From Bradyrhizobium sp. Ec3.3 (GTDB lineage: Bacteria; Pseudomonadota; Alphaproteobacteria; Rhizobiales; Xanthobacteraceae), in contig NZ_AXAS01000017.1 in assembly GCF_000472925.1 (NCBI RefSeq), positions 62,001 through 126,000 of the forward strand: a DNA stretch of 64,000 nucleotides, in the 5' to 3' direction. The first letter of the stretch is position 1. Each line of letters starts with the position of its first letter. This document shows positions 52,750 to 59,474 of the stretch, one piece after another. The position numbers and the translations under genes were made by a program. The notes below the pieces were generated by a model, which had not been told where the DNA came from, searched no databases, and saw only the letters and a list, made by a program, of their open reading frames with translations.

Positions 52750-54132
52750 ATGACCATGCTGCCCAATTCGCAAGAAGCCCGGGATGTCGCCTACCAGCTC
52801 CATCCCTATACCAACGCGCGCACCCATCAGCAGAATGGCCCGCTGGTGATCGAGCGCGGCGAGGGGCCCTATGTCTTCGACGCCGCGGGCAAGCGCTATT
52901 TCGAGGCGATGGCCGGCCTGTGGAGCGTCGGGCTCGGCTTCAACGAGAAGCGGCTGGTCGAGGCCGCGTACCGGCAGATGCAGGCCTTGCCGTTCTATCA
53001 TACGTTCTCCGCGAAATCGCACGGGCCCTCGATCGATCTCGCCGAGAAGCTCGTCGCGCTCGCGCCGGTGCCGATGAGCAAGGTGTTCTTCACCAACTCC
53101 GGCTCGGAGGCGAATGACACGGTGCTGAAGCTGATCGCCTATCGTTCGAACGCCCTCGGACAGCCGCAGCGCAAGAAGGTGATCAGCCGCATGCGCGCCT
53201 ACCACGGCGTCACGATCGCCTCCGCAAGCCTCACGGGCCTGCCGAACAATCACCGTTCCTTCGATCTTCCGTTGCCGAACATCCTGCACACGGGCTCGCC
53301 GCATTTCTACAAGGACGGCCAGGCCGGCGAGAGCGAGGAAGCCTTTGCGACGCGGCGCGCCGAGGAGCTGGAAGCGCTGATCGTGAAGGAAGGTCCGGAC
53401 ACCATCGCGGCCTTCTTCGGCGAGCCGGTGATGGGGGCAGGCGGCGTGATCGTTCCGCCCGCGACCTATTGGGACAAGGTCCAGCAAGTCCTGAAGAAGT
53501 ATGACATCCTGCTCGTCGCCGACGAGGTCATTTGCGGCTTCGGCCGCACCGGCAAGATGTTCGGTTGCGACACATACAACATCAAGCCCGACGCGATCGT
53601 CGTCTCCAAGCAGATCACCTCGAGTTATTTCCCGTTCTCGGCGGTCCTGATGAATGACCGGATGTTCGAGCCGATTGCGGACGAGAGCAACAAGATCGGC
53701 GTTCTCGGCCACGGTTTCACGGCAGGCGGTCACCCGGTCGGCGCGGCAGTCGCGCTGGAAAACCTCAAGATCATCGAGGAGCGCGGCCTGGTTGCGCATG
53801 CTGCGGAGACGGGAGCCCATCTGCAGGCGCGGCTGCGCGAGCTTTCGAGCCATCCGCTCGTCGGTGAGGTCCGAGGCGTCGGGATGATCGCCGCGATCGA
53901 ACTCGTGCTCGACAAGCAGCGCAAGACGGCCGCGGCGACGCCGGGCGCAGTCGGCGGCATCGCGGCGCGCATGCTCCAGGAGCGCGGCGTCATCTCGCGC
54001 AACATGCTCGAGGCCATCGCCATCTGCCCGCCGCTGATCGTCACCAAGAGCCAGATCGACGAGCTCGTGGGCACCATCGCGGGCGTGCTGGACGACATGA
54101 AGACGGAGGCTGCAAAGCTGACGCCGGCCTAG
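52750..54132 (+). CDS. Class III omega-aminotransferase
   Basis: 460 residues from the ATG at 52750; a GTG directly before it is an alternative. PLP-dependent transfer of a terminal amino group (for instance beta-alanine, putrescine or taurine type donors) to pyruvate or another keto acid; the exact donor cannot be read. The fold-I landmarks are FTNSGSEANDTVLKLI, RAYHGVTIAS, LLVADEVICGFGRTGKMFG and the Schiff-base Lys287 in VVSKQITSSYFP. It follows the LysR/GNAT/isochorismatase-like group after 147 bases and may be functionally separate. Confidence 0.93.
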   Translation: MTMLPNSQEARDVAYQLHPYTNARTHQQNGPLVIERGEGPYVFDAAGKRYFEAMAGLWSVGLGFNEKRLVEAAYRQMQALPFYHTFSAKSHGPSIDLAEKLVALAPVPMSKVFFTNSGSEANDTVLKLIAYRSNALGQPQRKKVISRMRAYHGVTIASASLTGLPNNHRSFDLPLPNILHTGSPHFYKDGQAGESEEAFATRRAEELEALIVKEGPDTIAAFFGEPVMGAGGVIVPPATYWDKVQQVLKKYDILLVADEVICGFGRTGKMFGCDTYNIKPDAIVVSKQITSSYFPFSAVLMNDRMFEPIADESNKIGVLGHGFTAGGHPVGAAVALENLKIIEERGLVAHAAETGAHLQARLRELSSHPLVGEVRGVGMIAAIELVLDKQRKTAAATPGAVGGIAARMLQERGVISRNMLEAIAICPPLIVTKSQIDELVGTIAGVLDDMKTEAAKLTPA

Positions 54133-54181
54133 GGGAAGAGCGTCATCGTGAGCGAAGCGCGTTGGTCACGCCTTCGGTGTC

Positions 54182-54201
54182 GTCCTGGCGAAAGCCAGGA
54201 C
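54182..54201. repeat. Short palindromic intergenic element
   Basis: GTCCTGGC-GAAA-GCCAGGAC is a perfect eight-pair hairpin with a GAAA tetraloop between two converging genes. Such GAAA-loop palindromes are frequent between Bradyrhizobium genes. Here it may also terminate transcripts from both sides. Confidence 0.6.
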
Positions 54202-54202
54202 C

Positions 54203-55834
54203 TCAGACTTGGCAGATTGCCTGTTGCTGCTCCGCCGGCGGTCGGACATCCGCCGCGTGACGCTCCAGTTCTCGAGGTAGCCGATTGAGCACACTTTCCC
54301 AGTCCCCGGGGCGATGTTGACGAAACAAGCGAGTAGTCGGGTACCACGGACTATCTTCCCGCTCATAGAACCACCGCCAGTCCAGAATATGCGGCAGCAG
54401 AATCCAGGTTGGCTTGCCAAGTGCGCCTGCCAGATGTGCGACCGCTGTATCCACGGTGATTACGAGATCCATTACGCTCGCAGCAGCCACCGTCTCCGCG
54501 AAGTTCGTCAGGAGAGGCTCCAAATCAACAACCCTGTCCTTCAGCTGTTCGAGTACCGGACGGTCGCTCGTGCGGACCTCCTTTTGCAGGCTGAAGAGTT
54601 GGACGCCGGGAATCAGAAGGTTTGGTAGAAGAGCTTCGGCCGGCAGAGACCGCTTCCGGTCATGCAGATGGCCGGGGTTTCCTGCCCAAACGACCCCGAC
54701 CTTGAGGCCTGAGTATTTGGCAAGCCTCCGTTGCCAAGCAGAAATTCTTGCCGGCGCAGCCTTGAGATACGGTCGTTCTGCCGGGATCGTCTCGATGCTG
54801 GTAGCGAGCTCATAGGCGAGGCTCATTAGCGGCACGTGCAGGTCAAACGGTGGCGCTGGCTCGTCGCGCGAGATCACGGTCACGTCGAGACTGTCTCGTA
54901 ACAACTCAACCAATTGGGGCTGAACCTGCAGAACGACCGGGCCTCCTGTTGCGGCTGCTGCAGATACGAAGCGAGCAAAGTGCAGGGTGTCGCCAAGTCC
55001 TTGCTCGGCATGAATCAACAGGGTCCGGCCGTTGCGACATTCTCCCCTCCAGCGAGGGACATCGAATGCGCCAGGCCTGAACCGCGGAGCTGGGTGAGAA
55101 TGCCTCCACTCGAACTCTCGAAAGCCCGCTTTGAGATCACCAGCCAAGAGGAGAAGCATCGCGTGATTGTAGTGAAGCATCGGGTCGCCGGGCCTAAGCT
55201 CAATTGCGCGACGGGACGTCGCTATCGCCGCCTGGCTCAAGCCTAGATTGCTCAACGCCACGCCCAAATTCGTCGAGACTTCGGGCGAATTCGGATCGAT
55301 GCTGATCGCTTTTCTGTAGATCTCGACTGCGCCTTCGAAATCGTCTCTCTTGCTGTGAACGATCCCGAGGTTGAGATACGCGCCGACGTTTTGCGGGGAG
55401 AGTTCAATTGCCTTTTGGCACGCTGCGCTCGCCTCATCCAGCCGTCCCTGCCGGGTCAACGCGGCCGCCAGGCTGGCTTGGACATCGGATCGGCCAGGCG
55501 CCGCCAAGGCGGCAAGTTGGTACATGGAGACCGCTTGATCTGTCCGCTCAAGCCTGAGCAACAGGCTGGCCATAATCAGATAGGCTTCGAGATCATCGGG
55601 CTGAATCTCTACCGCATGGCGGCATACCGATAGCGCTTCAGCAAGCTCTCCAACCTGTTCGAGCGCCAATGCGAGATTGCGATGTCCCGGGCCAAATTGA
55701 GGAGCAAGGGTGATCAGTTCGCGGTAGGCCTCGATCGCTCTTGCCAACTCGCCCTGATCCATCATGTGATTGCCACGGTTCAGAAGGGCGACCATTGCTT
55801 CTGCGCGCGCGGCCTCTCCAGTTTGCCCTTTCAT
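54203..55834 (-). CDS. TPR protein fused to glycosyltransferase-9-like domain
   Basis: 543 residues. About six tetratricopeptide repeats fill residues ~18-235 (IEAYRELITLAPQFGPGHRN, AVEIYRKAISIDPNSPEVST and similar). The C-terminal ~290 residues resemble the GT-B fold of heptosyltransferase-like family 9 (TLLIHAEQGLGDTLHFARFV, then GVVWAGNPGHLHDRKRSL and VDTAVAHLAGALGKPTWILL). Such fusions in rhizobia are thought to modify proteins or polysaccharides; the acceptor is unknown. No signal peptide, so cytosolic. Transcribed alone. Confidence 0.85.
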   Translation of the reverse strand: MKGQTGEAARAEAMVALLNRGNHMMDQGELARAIEAYRELITLAPQFGPGHRNLALALEQVGELAEALSVCRHAVEIQPDDLEAYLIMASLLLRLERTDQAVSMYQLAALAAPGRSDVQASLAAALTRQGRLDEASAACQKAIELSPQNVGAYLNLGIVHSKRDDFEGAVEIYRKAISIDPNSPEVSTNLGVALSNLGLSQAAIATSRRAIELRPGDPMLHYNHAMLLLLAGDLKAGFREFEWRHSHPAPRFRPGAFDVPRWRGECRNGRTLLIHAEQGLGDTLHFARFVSAAAATGGPVVLQVQPQLVELLRDSLDVTVISRDEPAPPFDLHVPLMSLAYELATSIETIPAERPYLKAAPARISAWQRRLAKYSGLKVGVVWAGNPGHLHDRKRSLPAEALLPNLLIPGVQLFSLQKEVRTSDRPVLEQLKDRVVDLEPLLTNFAETVAAASVMDLVITVDTAVAHLAGALGKPTWILLPHILDWRWFYEREDSPWYPTTRLFRQHRPGDWESVLNRLPRELERHAADVRPPAEQQQAICQV

Positions 55835-56135
55835 ACCTGCCCTTTCCGGTTGGACGGTTTGTTCCGCACCGTGTGTTAAACGGGCGCAAGCCGCGTTTCG
55901 GGCAAACGATTATGCTTCGGCGAGCAAATTTGGCTCTGGGGCAGGTGGAGGTTACGGCCGTGGGTAGCGGGTCGCATACCGCCAGTCGCATATCCGCGGC
56001 CTGCGGTACCCACCCGAGGTGGGAGCCGTATGTCTCAATTGGGCACGTACGGACCGGTGCGGAGGGCGTCCGGCAATGGGCGTCCCTGCCGCTACCTGGC
56101 TTTCGCCATGACGACTTTGCGAGAGTCGCCGGCTC
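55835..56135. other. Intergenic stretch without recognised feature
   Basis: About 300 bases between two minus-strand genes. I see no gene with acceptable start signals, no tRNA and no terminator. A CGGTACCCACCC/GGTGGGAGCC pairing near 56006-56030 is the only notable local structure. Confidence 0.45.
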
Positions 56136-57284
56136 CTACGCCCGGGTGACGCCGACCACGCGGCCCTTGTCGATCGCGAGCGCGAGCTGGCCGTGCTTCA
56201 GCTTCAGCGCGGCGTCGCCGAACAGCTCGCGGCGCCAACCGCGCAGCGCGGGCACGTCGGCCTCGTCGTCGGCGGCGATCTCTTCGAGATCGTCGACGGT
56301 CGCGATCACCTTGCTCGCCACCGCATGGCGCTCCGCGGTCATCCGCAGCAACACCTTCAGCAGCTCGACGATCGCCGCGCCGTTGGAATTGTTGCGCGGC
56401 TTCTCCAGTTTCGGCAGCTTCGAGAGGTCGCGCGCCAGCCCGCGCTCGACCGCGGCGATGATGTCCGCGCCCCACCTGGATTTTTCAAACCCCTTCGGCA
56501 CCGAGCGTAGATGAGCAAGCTTCTCCACCGTGGTCGGGGCGTGGGTCGCGATGTCGCTGATCGCATCGTCGCGCAGCACGCGGCCACGCGGCACGTCGCG
56601 GCTCTGCGCCTCCTGCTCGCGCCAGGCCGCGACCTCCATCAGCACCGCCAGATCCTTCGGCTTGCGCACCCGCGTCTTGAGCCGCTCCCAGGCGCGCTCG
56701 GGGTGGAAGTCGTAGGTGCGGGGCGAGGTCAGGATCTCCATCTCGATGGAGACCCATTCGTTGCGCCGGCGCTTCTTCAGGTCGGCGTCGAGCGCGGCGA
56801 ACACCTCGCGCAGGTGCGTGACGTCAGACACCGCGTAGTGCATCTGCTCCTTCGTCAGCGGCCGGCGCGACCAGTCGGTGAAGCGATGGGTCTTGTCCGG
56901 CCGGTGGCCGGTGACCTTCTCGACGAGCTGGTCATAAGCGATGCTGTCGCCATAGCCGAGCACCATGGCCGCGACCTGGGTGTCGAACACCGGATGCGGG
57001 ATGATGTTGGCCTGGTGCCAGATGATCTCGATGTCCTGGCGGGCGGCGTGGAAGACCTTCAGGACCTTCTCGTTGCCCATCAGCTCGAAGAAGGGTTTGA
57101 GGTCGATGCCCTCGGCGAGGGCATCGATGACCACGGCCTCCTTCGGGCTCGCCATCTGCACCACGCACAGGAGCGGGTAGTAGGTGGTCTCGCGCAGGAA
57201 CTCGGTATCGACGGTAATGACGGGGTGCTCGGCCAGACGGCTGCAGGCAGCGGCAAGGTCAGCGGTGGTGGTAATCAGATCCAT
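56136..57284 (-). CDS. rnd: Ribonuclease D
   Basis: 382 residues. 3'-5' exoribonuclease that trims tRNA and other stable RNA precursors. The DEDD nuclease domain is complete: D26 and E28 in ITVDTEFLRETTYYPLLCVV, the second Asp in VFHAARQDIEIIWH, and the final Tyr/Asp pair in MHYAVSDVTHLREVFAALDA. One or two HRDC helical domains follow (residues ~200-370). The length equals that of the family. Transcribed alone. Confidence 0.95.
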   Translation of the reverse strand: MDLITTTADLAAACSRLAEHPVITVDTEFLRETTYYPLLCVVQMASPKEAVVIDALAEGIDLKPFFELMGNEKVLKVFHAARQDIEIIWHQANIIPHPVFDTQVAAMVLGYGDSIAYDQLVEKVTGHRPDKTHRFTDWSRRPLTKEQMHYAVSDVTHLREVFAALDADLKKRRRNEWVSIEMEILTSPRTYDFHPERAWERLKTRVRKPKDLAVLMEVAAWREQEAQSRDVPRGRVLRDDAISDIATHAPTTVEKLAHLRSVPKGFEKSRWGADIIAAVERGLARDLSKLPKLEKPRNNSNGAAIVELLKVLLRMTAERHAVASKVIATVDDLEEIAADDEADVPALRGWRRELFGDAALKLKHGQLALAIDKGRVVGVTRA

Positions 57285-57431
57285 GAACGGCCCATGACAC
57301 GTACATCAGCCGTTCTGCCGAAAGTGCTGTGATGTCAAGGGGGTTGGAACGAATTCGAAGGTTGATTTCGACCGGAATCGCCCCTCCCGGCCGCGGACGG
57401 GCCAATCCGTTAGGTCGCGGACGCGGAAATC

Positions 57432-57542
57432 CTACTCGTACCGGATCCGCCGCGACGGCTTCCGCCCGCAGGGCAGCGCCACCACGACCACGCACATGGC
57501 GAGCATCGCCAGTCCCAGAAACTCGAAAACCAAGAGATCCAC
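57432..57542 (-). CDS. 36-residue putative small membrane protein
   Basis: A GTG start (57540-57542) has a GGGGAG ribosome-binding site (57550-57555) at seven bases. The peptide begins VDLLVFEFLGLAMLAMCVVV, a clean transmembrane helix, and ends with a basic tail (CGRKPSRRIRYE). Hydrophobic helix plus positive cytosolic tail is the common design of small inner-membrane proteins. No homologue recognised. The opposite-strand frame over the same bases is an Arg/Pro-rich shadow. Confidence 0.5.
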   Translation of the reverse strand: MDLLVFEFLGLAMLAMCVVVVALPCGRKPSRRIRYE

Positions 57543-57683
57543 GGCCAAACTCCCCGAAAGATCGCTAGACTTGTCGGGGGTGAATTGACGGTCTGTTAAT
57601 TGTCGTGGTTACCGGCGGACGCGTGGGCGGGATGGTGGACGGTGGGTTAACGCAGGGGCCGCACAGCCTGACTCGCCACCGAA

Positions 57684-57709
57684 AAAGCCCCGGACGATGC
57701 CGGGGCTTT
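57684..57709 (-). terminator. Intrinsic terminator of double-barrel gene
   Basis: AAAGCCCCGG (57684-57693) pairs with CCGGGGCTTT (57700-57709), and on the minus strand it is followed by TTTTTC. It lies 22 bases past the stop of the minus-strand outer-membrane protein. The stem resembles the one after the Omp25-like gene at 9621. Confidence 0.9.
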
Positions 57710-57731
57710 GATGTTCGAGATGCAGATCGGA

Positions 57732-59273
57732 TCAGTACTTGGCGACCACCGCGCCATCCGAGTTGAAGCGGTAGACCAGCGAGGTGCTGATGGTCTGGAC
57801 CCAGGGCTTGAAGGTAAGCGCGCTGCCGCCCGGTCGGCCAAATACATCGGTAGTGGGCAAGCTGATGCGATCGTAGAATGCCGAGCGATACTCGGTCTTC
57901 ATGAACCAGGCGGGGGCAGCGATACCGAAAAGGTTGAGACTGTTCTCCACGCCGCCTCCGACGAACCAGCCGTCACGATGAAACGAAGGCGTGGTGTGGT
58001 AGGGCGTGCCGTCGTCGAAGGCGGATAGAGTGGTCCCGGACCACTGCGAGCCCGAGTAACCCGCGTTGACGTAGGACAGTACGTTCGGCGCGACCAGATA
58101 ACCCAGACGAGCGCCCGCTGCGTAGCTGGTGCGCAGCTTTTCGCGACCTTCCGCGAAAACGATGGTTTCGCTCAACGAACCCCGGATATCGCCGAACTGA
58201 CCGTCGCCAAAGATACCGGCCACCCAGTTGGAGCTGAACTGCCAATCATAGCCGGCGCCGACCGTACCAAACCAACCGCTGCCGCCCAGTCGCTGGTCGC
58301 GCGCTAGCACGGTGCCGGCCGGTCCAAGGCCGCCGGTCGAGGTGGCGACGATGTTGCTGTCAGCATTCCACAGGCCGCCGCCAGCGCCGCCGAAGCCATA
58401 GAAGCCGGTCCAGCTCGGCCCGACAACGGCCGCCGGCGCTTTCACATAGGGCCGGGCTGCGAGGTCGGTTGCCGCAACGATCGGGCCGCCCGAGTTGAAG
58501 CGGTAGACCAGCGAAGTGCTGATGGTCTGCACCCACGGCTTGAAGGTGACGGCGGTGCCCGTCAGCAGGCCGTTATCGGTCCTGGTCTCAGGCAAAGCGA
58601 TGCGGTTGTAGTAGGCCGAGCGGTACTCGGTCCTCATGAACCAGCCGGGGGCGTTGATGCCGAAGATATTGAGGTTGTTCTCGACGCCACCACCGACAAA
58701 CCAGCCGTCACGCCGAAACGACGAGGTCGCCGTAGTGACAGAAGGTACGGGCACTGCGTACAACGTGCTCAGGGTGGCTCCCGACCAATCCGAGCCAGAG
58801 TAGCCCCCATTGACATAGGACAGCACATTCGGCGCAACCAGATAACCAAGGCGCGCGCCGGCCGCGTAGCTGGTGCGCAATTTTTCACGGCCCTCCAGGG
58901 CGAAGTAAGCGTCGGACAGCGAACCGCGGATGTCGCCGAATTGGCCGTCGCCAAAGATGCCGACCACCCAGTTGCTGGATTGCCAATCGTAACCGGCACC
59001 GACAGTACCAAACCAACCGCTTCCGCCGAGGCGCTGATCACGCGTGAGCGTGGTCCCAGCCGGAAATCCGCCAAATCCAGCTCCTACCGCCACCTCATTG
59101 CTGTCGGCGTTCCACAGACCACCGCCGCCGCCACCGAACACGTAGAAGCCGGTCCAGCTCGGCGCGGCGATTGGCGCCGGCGCTTTCACATAGGGCATGG
59201 CCGCGAGGTCGGCCGCCGAGGCCGCCCCGGTCATTGCCGTGACCGTGCCCAGCGCGAACAGAAGTTTTTTCAT
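57732..59273 (-). CDS. Tandem double Omp25-like outer-membrane protein
   Basis: 513 residues from the ATG at 59273 (MKKLLFALGTVTAMTGAASA signal). The frame is open further upstream to 59447, but that part has no signal character. The mature protein consists of two near-identical copies of about 245 residues, junction near residue 266. Copy 1 begins ADLAAMPYVKAPAPIAAPSW and copy 2 TDLAARPYVKAPAAVVGPSW. Both contain RDQRLGGSGWFGTVGAGYDW and LRTSYAAGARLGYLVAPNVL, and both end VQTISTSLVYRFNS. Ordinary members of this family are one such unit. The stop of copy 1 has been replaced by a read-through into the mature N-terminus of copy 2. Whether it forms one large or two linked barrels is open. A phased GGAA element lies upstream. 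Confidence 0.88.
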   Translation of the reverse strand: MKKLLFALGTVTAMTGAASAADLAAMPYVKAPAPIAAPSWTGFYVFGGGGGGLWNADSNEVAVGAGFGGFPAGTTLTRDQRLGGSGWFGTVGAGYDWQSSNWVVGIFGDGQFGDIRGSLSDAYFALEGREKLRTSYAAGARLGYLVAPNVLSYVNGGYSGSDWSGATLSTLYAVPVPSVTTATSSFRRDGWFVGGGVENNLNIFGINAPGWFMRTEYRSAYYNRIALPETRTDNGLLTGTAVTFKPWVQTISTSLVYRFNSGGPIVAATDLAARPYVKAPAAVVGPSWTGFYGFGGAGGGLWNADSNIVATSTGGLGPAGTVLARDQRLGGSGWFGTVGAGYDWQFSSNWVAGIFGDGQFGDIRGSLSETIVFAEGREKLRTSYAAGARLGYLVAPNVLSYVNAGYSGSQWSGTTLSAFDDGTPYHTTPSFHRDGWFVGGGVENSLNLFGIAAPAWFMKTEYRSAFYDRISLPTTDVFGRPGGSALTFKPWVQTISTSLVYRFNSDGAVVAKY

Positions 59274-59384
59274 TTCAATCCCCAACCCAATCTGTTTGGC
59301 ATGACCCGATTCAGATGCCCCTCGTATGGTCTTGCCGAAGCGCGCGCAGGATGAACAGGCCGAACGACGAGCTGTCGCCAAATC

Positions 59385-59421
59385 GGAAAAATCAGGAAGT
59401 GAAACAGGAAGGTTTGGGAAA
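59385..59421. promoter_or_regulatory. Phased GGAA element, copy A (upstream of double-barrel gene)
   Basis: GGAAA 59385, GGAAG 59395, GGAAG 59407 and GGAAA 59417: four cores at 10, 12 and 10 bp, i.e. two direct-repeat pairs. The nearest core is 112 bp before the ATG of the double-barrel gene. The same spacing occurs in copies B and C. AraC-family proteins bind such direct repeats on one DNA face. Confidence 0.68.
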
Positions 59422-59474
59422 GGGAGGCCTGCCTGTCCACCGATCACGCGTAAGCCCCTCGGGCGTCATCCCGG

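Noticed and set aside
55980..56060. GC-rich pairing considered as tRNA or small RNA
   Set aside because: No cloverleaf, CCA end or anticodon arm could be drawn.
57329..57568. 79-codon Arg/Pro-rich + strand frame
   Set aside because: No ribosome-binding site and unnatural composition; the minus strand over the same bases has the better-supported 36-residue gene.
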